Positions 44,818 through 53,908 of a stretch of 59,909 nucleotides of DNA are shown here, one piece after another; positions within the stretch are counted from its first letter, which is position 1, and every line of letters begins with the position of its first letter. The notes under the pieces are model-generated. The model had not been told where the DNA came from, did not search any database, and saw only the letters and a list, made by a program, of their open reading frames with translations. The stretch is from contig NZ_MBQD01000006.1 of NCBI RefSeq assembly GCF_001693815.1, positions 1-59,909 on the forward strand, written 5' to 3'. The DNA is from Tessaracoccus lapidicaptus (lineage in GTDB: Bacteria > Actinomycetota > Actinomycetes > Propionibacteriales > Propionibacteriaceae). Made by a program: the position numbers and the translations under genes.

Positions 44818-46373
44818 CCGCCGCGGACGCCGGGCGCGCGCTCGGCCCCGGGCAGTTCCTGCGCTGGGCATGGGGCCAGCTGACGTCCATGCGGACGGCG
44901 CTGGCCCTGCTGTTCCTCCTGGCCCTGGCCACGATCCCCGGCTCGATGATCCCGCAGCGCAGCGCCTCCCCGATCTCGGTGCTGGACTTCAAGCGCGACA
45001 ACCCGTTCTGGGACGGGATCCTGGAGCCCCTCGGCTTCTACGACGTCTACACCTCGCCGGCGTTCTCGGCCGTGTACCTGCTGTTGTTCGTCTCGCTCAT
45101 CGGCTGCATCCTGCCGCGCATCGGGAAGTACGCCACCGCGGTCCGCAAGCCGCCCCCGGCGCTGCCCGCCCGCATCGACCGGCTGCCGGCGTCGGCGTCG
45201 GCGCGCACGGATGCCACGACCGAGAACGCCCTGGACGCGGGGGAGGCCTGGCTGCGGTCGCGTCGCTACCGGACGCGCCGCTCCGCCGACGGCGTCTCGG
45301 CGGAGCGCGGCTACTCGCGCGAGGCCGGCAACCTCGTGTTCCACCTGTCGCTCATCGCCATGCTCATCGGCATGGCCTGGTCCAACCTGCTGGGGTACCA
45401 CGGCAGCGTCGTCGTGGTGGAGGGTCGCGGGTTCGCCAACGTCATCACGCAGTACGACGACTTCACCGCCGGCGCCCTCGTCGACACCGACCGGCTCGAG
45501 GCGTTCGACCTGGACGTCACCGAGTTCCGGGCCACCTTCGAGACCGGGGAGGTCCAGCGCGGCGCCGCCCGGCAGTTCGACGCCGACGTCACCGTCACCG
45601 ACGCCACAGGCACCCGCGACGTCCTCCTCACGGTCAACGAGCCCGTCCTGACGTCCGGCGGCACGCAGGTGAACCTCATCGGTCACGGCTACGCCCCGAC
45701 ATTCACGGTCCGCGACGGCAACGGCGACGTGGCCTTCAGCGGTCCGGTGGTCTTCCTGCCGCAGGACGGCAACTTCTCCTCCGTGGGGGTGGTCAAGGTT
45801 CCCGACGCCCGGCCGCAACGCCTGGCCTTCGAGGCGTTCTTCTTCCCGACGGCAGTGTTGGACGAGACGGGGCCCCACTCCGTGTTCCCCGACGCCCTCA
45901 ACCCGGAGGTGTACCTCAACGCCTGGTCCGGCCCCCCGGCCGTGGAGACGGGCCGTCCGGAGAGCGTCTACACGCTCAACACCGCTGGCCTGGCCCCGGT
46001 CCCCGGCGACGGGGGAGAGGTGCTGCGGGCGCGGATGCTGCCCGGCGCCGGGTTCACCCTGCCCGACGGCCTGGGTTCCATCAGCTTCGACGGCTGGCAG
46101 CGCTGGGTGAAGCTGCAGGTGAGCGAGACCCCCGGCAACGCCATGACGCTGATCTCCCTGGCCGTCGGCCTGGCCGGCCTGAGCGTGTCGCTGTTCGTGC
46201 GTCCCCGTCGACTCTTCGTCCGCGTCACCGACGGCGAGGCCACCGCCGGCGGCCTGGACCGCGCCGACGCGGCGACCGGTCTGGAGGACGAGGTCGCGGG
46301 GCTTTTGGCCTCCGTCGCGCCCGCTGGGCACAATGGGGTCGCGCCGGGCGGCGCGGAGGAGGAGAGCAGATGA
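44814..46373 (+). CDS. resB: Cytochrome c biogenesis protein ResB (Ccs1)
   Basis: A 519-residue protein of System II haem ligation. It has three N-terminal membrane helices (about 25-45, 80-100 and 170-190), a large extracytoplasmic domain, and a last helix (about 440-460). The block LALLFLLALATIPGSMIPQ is diagnostic. With CcsB it forms the synthase that attaches haem to apocytochrome c. GTG 44814 overlaps ccdA; the stop overlaps ccsB as ATGA. The C-terminal tail is acidic and variable. Confidence 0.93.
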   Translation: MTAADAGRALGPGQFLRWAWGQLTSMRTALALLFLLALATIPGSMIPQRSASPISVLDFKRDNPFWDGILEPLGFYDVYTSPAFSAVYLLLFVSLIGCILPRIGKYATAVRKPPPALPARIDRLPASASARTDATTENALDAGEAWLRSRRYRTRRSADGVSAERGYSREAGNLVFHLSLIAMLIGMAWSNLLGYHGSVVVVEGRGFANVITQYDDFTAGALVDTDRLEAFDLDVTEFRATFETGEVQRGAARQFDADVTVTDATGTRDVLLTVNEPVLTSGGTQVNLIGHGYAPTFTVRDGNGDVAFSGPVVFLPQDGNFSSVGVVKVPDARPQRLAFEAFFFPTAVLDETGPHSVFPDALNPEVYLNAWSGPPAVETGRPESVYTLNTAGLAPVPGDGGEVLRARMLPGAGFTLPDGLGSISFDGWQRWVKLQVSETPGNAMTLISLAVGLAGLSVSLFVRPRRLFVRVTDGEATAGGLDRADAATGLEDEVAGLLASVAPAGHNGVAPGGAEEESR

Positions 46374-47281
46374 CGCTGTCGGAGTGGTCCTACACCGTGA
46401 TGGTCTATGCCACCGTCGGCTACCTCCTCGCGTTCGCCATGCACGCGCTCGAGTGGTCCGCCGCCCGCGGGCTCGCCCCGGCGCGGCCGGCTGACGGGTC
46501 GGAGGACGCGCAGCGGCTGCGCGTGGACCAGTGGGGGCGCTTCGGCGTCGCGGCCACCGTCCTCGCGGCGGTGCTGCACATCTCGGCCGTCGTGCTGCGC
46601 GGGGTGGCGGCGGAGCGTCCGCCCTGGGGCAACATGTACGAGTTCATCACCTCGGCGCTCGCCTTCGCCGTCCTCATCCACCTCGTGGCCGTCGCCCGGT
46701 TCGGCATGCGGTGGCTGGGTCTGGGACTCACCCTCCTCTACTCGATCGGGCTCGGGGTGGCCGTCACGCAGTTCTACGTGGAGGTGTCGCCGTTGGTGCC
46801 GGCCCTGCACAGCGTGTGGTTCATCATCCACATCGTCGCCGCCGCGATCGCGGGCGCGGCCTTCAACGTCGGCGCGGTGGCGTCGGCGCTGTACTTGGCG
46901 CGCGACGCCGCGGAACGGCGGGCGGAGTCGCGCGGGGTGCCACTGACGGGTTACCTGGCGAAGCTGCCATCGGCCCGCACCCTGGATCTGGTGTCCTACC
47001 GTCTGCACGCCTTCGCGGTGCCGCTGTGGACCTTCACGATCGCGGCCGGCGCCATCTGGGCGCAGTACGCGTGGGGGCGGTTCTGGAACTGGGACCCGAA
47101 GGAGACGTGGTCCTTCATCACCTGGATCGTGTACGTCGCGTACCTGCACGCCCGCGCGACGGCGGGCTGGCGGGGCCGCCCCGTCGCGATCATCGCCCTG
47201 ATCGGGCTGGTGACCTTCTGGTTCAACTTCATCGGCGTCAACCTGCTGTTCAGCGGCCTCCACTCGTACGCGGGGATCTGA
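46370..47281 (+). CDS. ccsB: Cytochrome c biogenesis protein CcsB (CcsA/ResC family)
   Basis: A 303-residue protein with eight predicted membrane helices and the haem-handling WWD motif in WGRFWNWDPKETWSFITW, followed by His-containing segments near the C terminus (LLFSGLHSYAG). It channels haem to the outside for ligation with ResB. ATG 46370 overlaps the resB stop, with GGAGGAG close upstream. It completes the set TlpA-CcdA-ResB-CcsB; no cytochrome c gene lies nearby. Confidence 0.94.
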   Translation: MTLSEWSYTVMVYATVGYLLAFAMHALEWSAARGLAPARPADGSEDAQRLRVDQWGRFGVAATVLAAVLHISAVVLRGVAAERPPWGNMYEFITSALAFAVLIHLVAVARFGMRWLGLGLTLLYSIGLGVAVTQFYVEVSPLVPALHSVWFIIHIVAAAIAGAAFNVGAVASALYLARDAAERRAESRGVPLTGYLAKLPSARTLDLVSYRLHAFAVPLWTFTIAAGAIWAQYAWGRFWNWDPKETWSFITWIVYVAYLHARATAGWRGRPVAIIALIGLVTFWFNFIGVNLLFSGLHSYAGI

Positions 47282-47284
47282 GCC

Positions 47285-48727
47285 ATGGAGTCCGACGAGG
47301 ACCTCGACTGGCTCGCCCAGTTGTACGAGGAGCAGGGACCGATCCTGCACCGCCTCGTCGTGCTCCTCGACGCCGAACACCAGTCCGGCCGCATCGTCCG
47401 CAGCGCGCTCCTGGCGCTGCACCGGCGGGGCCACCGGCTCATCGACCCGGCCGAACGGGTCGAGTTCCTGCAGGAGCACGTCGTGCACCTGGCCCGCGCC
47501 GTTCGCGACGCCCAGGCCGGGATCCGGCTGCCGGCCGTCGCCGAGGCGCGGCAGCAGGAGATCCTCACCGCCCTGAGCGCCATGCCGGCGCGCACGTCGG
47601 AGCTGCTCATCGTCAGCCACTACCTGTCGGTGTTCGGGCCTGAGCTGGCGGGCATCATGCGCATGTCCGTGCGATCGTGCAACCTCCGGCTGGAGGCGGC
47701 GCTGGAGACGCTACGCCGCGCTGTGGGCGACCCCACGGCCGGTAGCCAGCCCGGCGTCATCGAGTCGCTGTCCCAGGAGGTGACCGCCGCGCTCCGATCC
47801 GCCGCCCGCACGGTCCAGTCCCCGGGGACCGAGACCCTCGAGGGCGAGCTGCGCGCGCTGTCGCGGCAGCGCGGCCGCAGCGTGGGCCCACGCGCGGCGG
47901 CGGCCGTGGCGGTCCTGGCGGTGGCGGCGGGCCTGCTGCTCGCCGCGGTCACCCGCCCGACGACGGCGGTGCCCGAGGTCTCGAGTCCCGCTCCGTCGGC
48001 GGCCCCGACGGCATCCGCGGCGCCGCGGTCCCTCCCGGCGCAGGTCCGCGGGGTGCCGCTCTACTACGTGGGGCGCCAGGACGGCCGCCTCTACCGGGAG
48101 CAGAGGGACCTGCCCGCCACGGGCAACCTCGTCAGCGGAGCGCTCGAGGCGTTGCTCACCCTGGCCCCGTTGGACCCGGACTACGAGTCGGCGTGGGGCC
48201 CCGGCACGCTCAACGCGACCGAGACCATCGGCGACACCCTCACGGTGGACCTCTCCGCCGACGCGTACGCCGAACTGGCCACGCCCGGCGAGGCCGACCG
48301 CGCCCGCAACCAGATGGTCTACACCGCCTCGGAGCTCGTCGGCGACCCGCAGCTTCGGATCAAGTTCCTGGCCGACGGTGGCCCGCCGCCGGAGGCCTTC
48401 GTGTCGGACGAGGGATTCACGCGCGACGGCATCGAACCGATGCCCGGCCTCTGGATCAGCTCCCCGCGCAACGCGGCCCAGCTCTCTGCCGGGCAGGTCG
48501 TCGTCATCGGGACGGTCAAACCGGACATCGGCGAGCCGATCGTGACCATCACCGACATCGACACGGACACGGTCGTCGCGCAGACGTCCGCCCAGACCTC
48601 GACGGGGGTCAACGCCGACGGGTGGCGCGTCTGGTCCGTGAGCGTGCAACTCAGCGACGGCAGCTACGACATCCGCGCCGCCGTCGCCGGCACATCGGCG
48701 GAGAACAAGTCCGTCACGGTCGACTAG
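47285..48727 (+). CDS. Membrane protein: ECF-sigma-like domain, TM helix, GerMN and Gmad2 domains
   Basis: 480 residues. Residues 11-75 resemble sigma-70 region 2 and 90-147 resemble region 4 (ILTALSAMPARTSELLIVSHYLS...ELAGIMRMSVRS), but the region-4 recognition segment is changed from the usual SxGTVKSRL. A single membrane helix follows (203-222), then a Pro/Ala/Ser linker, a GerMN domain (about 255-365) and a Gmad2 immunoglobulin-like domain (about 388-478). GerMN/Gmad domains are known from spore germination proteins and LpqB and lie outside the cell. The start is 3 nt after ccsB. A sensor that joins the cell surface to a cytoplasmic sigma-like module is possible; the function is unknown. 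Confidence 0.75.
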   Translation: MESDEDLDWLAQLYEEQGPILHRLVVLLDAEHQSGRIVRSALLALHRRGHRLIDPAERVEFLQEHVVHLARAVRDAQAGIRLPAVAEARQQEILTALSAMPARTSELLIVSHYLSVFGPELAGIMRMSVRSCNLRLEAALETLRRAVGDPTAGSQPGVIESLSQEVTAALRSAARTVQSPGTETLEGELRALSRQRGRSVGPRAAAAVAVLAVAAGLLLAAVTRPTTAVPEVSSPAPSAAPTASAAPRSLPAQVRGVPLYYVGRQDGRLYREQRDLPATGNLVSGALEALLTLAPLDPDYESAWGPGTLNATETIGDTLTVDLSADAYAELATPGEADRARNQMVYTASELVGDPQLRIKFLADGGPPPEAFVSDEGFTRDGIEPMPGLWISSPRNAAQLSAGQVVVIGTVKPDIGEPIVTITDIDTDTVVAQTSAQTSTGVNADGWRVWSVSVQLSDGSYDIRAAVAGTSAENKSVTVD

Positions 48728-49485
48728 GTCGAGGCGACGACGCGGGCCAGCCTGGCCTGGAGCGCGACCGGCGCGAGCCGCGTGGCGAGCGCCATGGCCG
48801 CGTTCGGGAGGCCGTCGACGACGAGCGGCCGGTGGGCGGCCAAAGCCCGCATGGTCGTCTCCACCACCTGCGCGGGGGTCCGGCGGCGGCGCATCACCGC
48901 GTCGTCACCCGCCGTGGCGAAGAATTCGGTCTCCGTCGGGCCGGGGCAGATGACGACGACGCGCACCCCGGTCTCTCGCAGCTCCTCCCAGAGCGCCACG
49001 CCCAGGCGTTTGACGTAGGCCTTCGTGGCCGCGTAGACGGCCATCGTGGGGATGGGCTGGAACGCCGCCGTCGACGCGACCTGGATGATGGCGCCCGACC
49101 CGCGTGCGACCATGCCCGGGACCACGGCCCGCGTCAGCTCGGTGAGAGCGACCATGTTGAGTTCCATCTCCTGGCTCATCCGCTCCGGCTCGATCTCCGC
49201 GAACGCGCCCATGGTGCCGAAGCCCGCGTTGTTGACGAGGTGACTGACATCCAGTTCCGCCATGCGGGTCACGAGCGCGGCGCGTTGCGCGGGGTCGGTG
49301 AGGTCCGCGGGATGGGTCTCGGCGAGCACCCCGAAGTGGCTCCGGACGCGCTCGGCGACCGCCTCGAGCAGGTCGGCCCGGCGGGCCACCAGCAGGACGT
49401 TGGCGCCGTCGGCGGCGAGCCGCTCCGCGAACTCCACACCCAGCCCGCTCGACGCCCCGGTCACGACAGCCCACGATCCATTCAT
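48724..49485 (-). CDS. Short-chain dehydrogenase/reductase
   Basis: 253 residues of the classical SDR family. The cofactor motif TGASSGLG is at 9-16, followed by NNAG (in VNNAGFGTMG), the catalytic Ser in QVASTAAF and the YxxxK pair in YAATKAYVK. An Arg-rich segment after the first strand (VARRADLL) suggests NADP(H). No substrate can be assigned. Its stop shares the palindrome CTAG with the stop of the convergent GerMN gene (4-nt overlap). It is divergent from mycothione reductase. Confidence 0.88.
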   Translation of the reverse strand: MNGSWAVVTGASSGLGVEFAERLAADGANVLLVARRADLLEAVAERVRSHFGVLAETHPADLTDPAQRAALVTRMAELDVSHLVNNAGFGTMGAFAEIEPERMSQEMELNMVALTELTRAVVPGMVARGSGAIIQVASTAAFQPIPTMAVYAATKAYVKRLGVALWEELRETGVRVVVICPGPTETEFFATAGDDAVMRRRRTPAQVVETTMRALAAHRPLVVDGLPNAAMALATRLAPVALQARLARVVAST

Positions 49486-49562
49486 GGGCGCAAGCTTAGG
49501 CGACCGGCGACGGCGCGCTGCGGCTGTGACCTGGGGGAGGGGTTAGTGGAACAATGGGCGCC

Positions 49563-50969
49563 ATGCAGCATTTCGATCTGGCAGTCATCGGGTCCGGGTC
49601 CGGCAACTCCTTGATCGATGAACGCTTCGCGGACTGGGACGTGGCGCTCATCGAGCGTGACCCCGTGTTCGGCGGCACGTGCCTCAACCGCGGCTGCATC
49701 CCGACGAAGATGTTCGTCGTCCCGGCGGACCTGGCGGCGTCGCCCGCCCACGCGGCCCGCCTGGGAGTCGACCTCGATCTGCGCGGCTCTGACTGGGGCG
49801 CCATCCGGGACCGGATCTTCGGCCGCATCGACCCGATCTCCGCCGGAGGCCTCGACTGGCGCGAGCGCTCGGCCAACGTCACGGTCTTCCACGCCGAGGC
49901 GTCCTTCGCGGGGCCGAAGGAACTCGCCCTGGGCGACGATCGGATCAGCGCGGATCGGATCGTCATCGCCACCGGCTCCCGCCCGCGGCTCCTGGCGGTG
50001 CCCGGTATCGAGGACGCCGCCGCCAAGGTCTACACCTCCGACACCATCATGCGCATCGCCGAGCGGCCGCGACGCCTCGTCATCGTCGGCGGGGGGTACA
50101 TCGCGGCCGAGTTCGCGCATGTGTTCTCCGCCCTCGGCACCGACGTGACGCTCGTCAACCGCAGCGACGTCCTGCTGCGGCACCACGACCGCGAGATCGC
50201 CGAGCACTACGCGTCCATGGTCGCCGGCCAGGTCCGGGTCCGGCTCAACCAGGAGCTGGCGGCGCTGGAGACGGACCAGCGCGGCGAGCTGACGGTCATC
50301 ACCCGGGACCGCAACGGCATCGAGTACGAGTACTACGCCGACGCCGTGCTGCTCGCCGTGGGCCGCGTGCGCAACTCCGACGCCCTGAACCTGCCGGCGG
50401 CGGGCATCGACGTCAAGCCCGGTGGCCAGATCCACGTGGACGCCCAGCAGCGCACGAACGTCGACGGCGTCTGGGCGATGGGCGACGTGTCCTCGGACTA
50501 CCTGCTCAAGCACGTCGCGAACGCCGAGATGCGCACCGTGCAGCACAACCTGCTGTACCCCGACAATCCGGTGGAGACGGATCACCGCTACGTTCCGCAG
50601 GCCGTCTTCAGCCACCCGCAGATCGCGTCGGTCGGCGCCACCGAGGAGCAGCTCAAGGCCTGGGGCGTGCGCTACGTCGCCTCCCGGCAGCGGTACGCCG
50701 ACGTGGCGTACGGCTGGGCGCTGGAGGACGAGGGGCACTTCGTGAAACTGCTGGCCGACCCCGGCACCTGGCATCTGCTGGGCGCCCACATCATCGGGCC
50801 GCAGGCACCGTCGCTGATCCAGCCCCTGATCCAGGCCATGAGCTTCAATCTGCCGGTCCCGCAGATGGCCCGCGGCCAGTACTGGATCCATCCTGCGCTG
50901 CCTGAGGTAGTCGAGAACGCCCTCCTGGGCCTGCTCGACGCCCACCACCCGGTGTACCTCGACCGGTGA
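49563..50969 (+). CDS. mtr: Mycothione reductase
   Basis: A 468-residue flavoprotein disulfide reductase that uses NADPH to reduce mycothiol disulfide. The Mtr-type start AVIGSGSGNSLIDERFADW, the redox-active GGTCLNRGCIPTKMF, the NAD(P) motif GGGYIAAEFAHVF and the C-terminal QYWIHPALPEVVENALLGL closely follow mycobacterial Mtr, rather than lipoamide dehydrogenase. ATG 49563 is preferred over 49554; a degenerate AACAAT box lies 7 nt before it. The gene implies that the organism makes mycothiol. The stop overlaps the next gene as GTGA. Confidence 0.92.
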   Translation: MQHFDLAVIGSGSGNSLIDERFADWDVALIERDPVFGGTCLNRGCIPTKMFVVPADLAASPAHAARLGVDLDLRGSDWGAIRDRIFGRIDPISAGGLDWRERSANVTVFHAEASFAGPKELALGDDRISADRIVIATGSRPRLLAVPGIEDAAAKVYTSDTIMRIAERPRRLVIVGGGYIAAEFAHVFSALGTDVTLVNRSDVLLRHHDREIAEHYASMVAGQVRVRLNQELAALETDQRGELTVITRDRNGIEYEYYADAVLLAVGRVRNSDALNLPAAGIDVKPGGQIHVDAQQRTNVDGVWAMGDVSSDYLLKHVANAEMRTVQHNLLYPDNPVETDHRYVPQAVFSHPQIASVGATEEQLKAWGVRYVASRQRYADVAYGWALEDEGHFVKLLADPGTWHLLGAHIIGPQAPSLIQPLIQAMSFNLPVPQMARGQYWIHPALPEVVENALLGLLDAHHPVYLDR

Positions 50970-52174
50970 GGCGCCGGGTCCTCCAGGCGCTGGCCCCCGC
51001 AGTCGCGGCGGTGGCCGTGGTCGGCTGCGCCCCTGCGCCGACGCTCCCGCCCACCGTCGACTCGGGGTCGGCCCCCGCCGGCGCCGCGCAGGCGACGGAG
51101 GCGCAGGCCGCCGCCGCGCCGTCGGAGAGCCCCGCCCCGCGACAGTGCGCCGACGTCGCCGCGGAGCTCCCCCTGTCCGCCCAGGTGGGTCAGCTGTTCA
51201 TGGTCGGGGTGTCCACCGCCGGAGTCGACGAGACGACCAGGCGCGCCATCACGCAGGGGCGCGTGGGCTCGGTCGTCCTCCTCGAGAACACCCGCTCCGG
51301 GGCCGAAGACATCCGCCTGCTCACCGCCGAGCTCGGCAGCCTCGGCACCGCCGACCTCCCGCTCCTGATCGCCGTCGACCAGGAGGGCGGGCGCGTGCAG
51401 CGCCTCCGCGGGCCCGGGTTCGACGACATCCCCACCGCCGTCGACCAGGGCGCCATGCCCGGCGACGAGCTGCGGGAGGCCGCCGAGACCTGGGGCGAGC
51501 AGCTGCGACGCGCCGGGATCCACTACAACCTGGCGCCCGTGGCCGACGTCGTCCCGGCGGACCTCGTCGAGAGCAACGCGCCCATCGGGGCGCTGTCGCG
51601 CCACTACGGCAACGACGCGGGCGCCGTCGGCGAGCAGGTGGCCGAGTACGTCTCGGGCATGGACGCGGCGGGCATCCGCACGTCGCTGAAGCACTTCCCG
51701 GGGCTGGGCAAGGTCGACACGAACACGGACTTCGGCGCGGCCCGCGACGACGTGACCGGCCGCGACGACGCCGGCCTGGACGTCTTCCGCGCCGGGATCG
51801 ACGCCGGTGCCGACTCCGTGATGGTGTCGTCGGCGGTGTTCTCCAGGATCGACCCGGACCAGGAGGCCGTCTTCAGCCACACGGTCATCACCGACCTGCT
51901 GCGCGACGACCTCGGGTTCGACGGCGTCGTCATCGCCGACGACCTCGGCGCGGCGCGGTCCGTGGCCGGCATCCCGGCCGCCGAACGCGCGGTCCGGTTC
52001 CTCGACGCCGGGGGCGACCTCGCCATCAACGCCACGCCGGGACTGATGGCGGACATGATCGAGGCCACCGCACAGCGGGCCGCCGACGACGAGGACTTCG
52101 CCGAGCGCGTCGCCGAATCGGCGACCCGGGTCCTGCGGCTCAAGGCCGCCGCTGGGCTCGTCGACTGCGCCTGA
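50966..52174 (+). CDS. Glycoside hydrolase family 3 lipoprotein (beta-N-acetylhexosaminidase-like)
   Basis: 402 residues. A signal peptide with lipobox VVGC (Cys21) is followed by a Ser/Pro/Ala linker and one GH3 catalytic barrel (VGQLFMVGVST, then AVDQEGGRVQRL and LKHFPGLGKVDTNTDFG). Such NagZ-like enzymes trim N-acetylglucosamine from muropeptides. The Asp-His dyad of NagZ (DSH) is replaced: the sequence reads TDF, a variant I recall from other actinobacteria. GTG 50966 overlaps mtr by 4 nt. It acts outside the membrane. Confidence 0.87.
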   Translation: MRRRVLQALAPAVAAVAVVGCAPAPTLPPTVDSGSAPAGAAQATEAQAAAAPSESPAPRQCADVAAELPLSAQVGQLFMVGVSTAGVDETTRRAITQGRVGSVVLLENTRSGAEDIRLLTAELGSLGTADLPLLIAVDQEGGRVQRLRGPGFDDIPTAVDQGAMPGDELREAAETWGEQLRRAGIHYNLAPVADVVPADLVESNAPIGALSRHYGNDAGAVGEQVAEYVSGMDAAGIRTSLKHFPGLGKVDTNTDFGAARDDVTGRDDAGLDVFRAGIDAGADSVMVSSAVFSRIDPDQEAVFSHTVITDLLRDDLGFDGVVIADDLGAARSVAGIPAAERAVRFLDAGGDLAINATPGLMADMIEATAQRAADDEDFAERVAESATRVLRLKAAAGLVDCA

Positions 52175-52212
52175 CGCCCCTGATCACGGCCGCCCAGGCA
52201 CTGTCCGGCGGC

Positions 52213-52218
52213 TAGGCT
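52213..52218 (+). promoter_or_regulatory. -10 element (TAGGCT) of a leaderless gene
   Basis: TAGGCT is followed by 7 nt and ATG 52226. No Shine-Dalgarno. Confidence 0.6.
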
Positions 52219-52225
52219 GGCGGAC

Positions 52226-53104
52226 ATGTCGCGCTGTTCCGTGTTGTGGGCCGCCGCGGGGCCGCCCGCGTGGGGGACCGCCGCTCGAGCCGACTTCTGG
52301 GTGTGCCTGGAGACACCTGGCCCCTGGGGTCCGAAGGCCGCCACCAGCGCCCGAGCCCTCGACCCGGCCCTCGGAGGGTGCCTCGAGTCCCTCGTCGAGG
52401 AGATGGGCGGCAGGCTGCTGCTGCTGCGCCGCGCCACCCGCAACACCGTCGGGCAGGACCCACTGACCGTGCTCGTCTCAGGCGGCTTCACCGACGGCGG
52501 GTGGGCGACCCGCTTCGAGGTGCCGACGGCGGCGGAGCTGATGGACTGGCTGGACCGGTGGCGCGCCGACGACATGCCCACCCCGGCCGAGCTCGAGACC
52601 GATCCGGTGCTGCTCGTGTGCAGCCACGCGCGTCGCGATCAGTGCTGCGCGCTGGAGGGACGCCCGCTGCTGGCCGACCTGGAGGATGACATCGGCCCCG
52701 AGTCGTTGTGGGAGTGCTCGCATCTGGGTGGCCATCGGTTCGCCCCGACGGCGTTGTTGCTGCCCACCGGCCAGGTTCTCGGCCGCCTGACCCCCGCGGA
52801 GGCCGTGGCCGCCTACCGGGACGCCGGCGTCGGGCTGCTGTGGCCGGGCGGCGCCGCGCGGGACCGCGGGCGCAGCCACCTCCCCCCGGAGCGGCAGGCG
52901 GCCGAGGCGTGGGCCTTGGAACAGTTCGGGCCCGCCCGTCCCACCGATCTGGCGAGCCGCGACGAGGGCTCCGGGATCCGTGTCACGCACGGGCATCGGG
53001 AGGCCCTGGTGCGGGTGTCGCGGGTCGACACCGGGGCCTCGGCGCCCTTGAGCTGCGGGAAGGTGGCCGAGCCGGTTACCTACTGGGCCGTCGACCCCGC
53101 CTGA
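52226..53104 (+). CDS. Sucrase/ferredoxin-like (thioredoxin-like 2Fe-2S) protein
   Basis: 292 residues of the sucrase/ferredoxin-like family (PF06999), which has a thioredoxin-like ferredoxin fold. The conserved metal-site blocks are VCSHARRDQCCALEGRPL and LWECSHLGGHRFAPTALLLPTG, giving the Cys and His residues expected to bind a 2Fe-2S cluster. The name sucrase is historical and no hydrolase function is implied. The gene has a leaderless-type promoter and converges on pstB with a 6-nt gap. Its physiological role is unknown. Confidence 0.85.
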   Translation: MSRCSVLWAAAGPPAWGTAARADFWVCLETPGPWGPKAATSARALDPALGGCLESLVEEMGGRLLLLRRATRNTVGQDPLTVLVSGGFTDGGWATRFEVPTAAELMDWLDRWRADDMPTPAELETDPVLLVCSHARRDQCCALEGRPLLADLEDDIGPESLWECSHLGGHRFAPTALLLPTGQVLGRLTPAEAVAAYRDAGVGLLWPGGAARDRGRSHLPPERQAAEAWALEQFGPARPTDLASRDEGSGIRVTHGHREALVRVSRVDTGASAPLSCGKVAEPVTYWAVDPA

Positions 53105-53110
53105 GACGGG

Positions 53111-53890
53111 TCAGCCGAAGCGGCCGGTGATGTAGTCCTCGGTGGCCTTCTGGTCAGGGTTGTGGAAGATCTTCTCGGTCGGGCCGTACTCGATCAGTTC
53201 ACCGGGCTGGCCGTGCGCCTTGAGGTTGAAGAACGCCGTCGAGTCCGAGACCCGGGCCGCCTGCTGCATGTTGTGCGTGACGATGACGACGGTGTAGGTC
53301 TCCTTCAGCTCCTTGATCAGGTCCTCGATCGCGAGCGTGGAGATGGGGTCGAGGGCCGAGCACGGCTCGTCCATGAGGAGCACGTCGGGGGAGACGGCGA
53401 TCGCGCGGGCGATGCAGAGCCGCTGCTGCTGGCCGCCCGACAGGCCGGAGCCCGGCCGGTCGAGGCGGTCCTTCACCTCGTTCCACAGGTTGGCGCCGCG
53501 CAGGGACTGCTCGACCAGCTCGTCGGCCTCCGAGCGGCTGATCTTAGTGTTGTTCAGGCGCACCCCGGCGAGGATGTTCTCGCGGATCGACATGGTGGGG
53601 AAGGGGTTGGGCCGCTGGAACACCATCCCGATGTGCCGGCGGACCCGCACCGGGTCCACGGCCTTGTCGTAGAGGTCGACGCCGTCCAGCAGCACCTGGC
53701 CCTCGACGTAGGCGCCGTCGATGACCTCGTGCATGCGGTTGATGGAGCGCAGCACGGTCGACTTTCCGCAGCCCGAGGAGCCGATGAAGGCCGTCACCGC
53801 GCGGGGCTCGATGGTCATGTTGACCGACTTCACGGCGTGGAACTTGCCGTAGAAGATGTTGAGGTCCTTGAGCTCGATTCGCTTCGACAT
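53111..53890 (-). CDS. pstB: Phosphate ABC transporter ATP-binding protein
   Basis: A 259-residue ABC ATPase of the high-affinity Pi importer. Walker [10 protein letters not shown] (about 36-44), Q-loop [10 protein letters not shown], signature LSGGQQQR and Walker [13 protein letters not shown] are intact. ATG 53890 is 18 nt after pstA. It is last in pstS-pstC-pstA-pstB. phoU does not follow, unlike in many operons. Confidence 0.96.
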   Translation of the reverse strand: MSKRIELKDLNIFYGKFHAVKSVNMTIEPRAVTAFIGSSGCGKSTVLRSINRMHEVIDGAYVEGQVLLDGVDLYDKAVDPVRVRRHIGMVFQRPNPFPTMSIRENILAGVRLNNTKISRSEADELVEQSLRGANLWNEVKDRLDRPGSGLSGGQQQRLCIARAIAVSPDVLLMDEPCSALDPISTLAIEDLIKELKETYTVVIVTHNMQQAARVSDSTAFFNLKAHGQPGELIEYGPTEKIFHNPDQKATEDYITGRFG

Positions 53891-53908
53891 GGTGTGGGGG
53901 TCTCCTGA

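Noticed and set aside
49563-50969. Lipoamide dehydrogenase
   Set aside because: The GSGSGNS start and the whole C-terminal region match mycothione reductase better.
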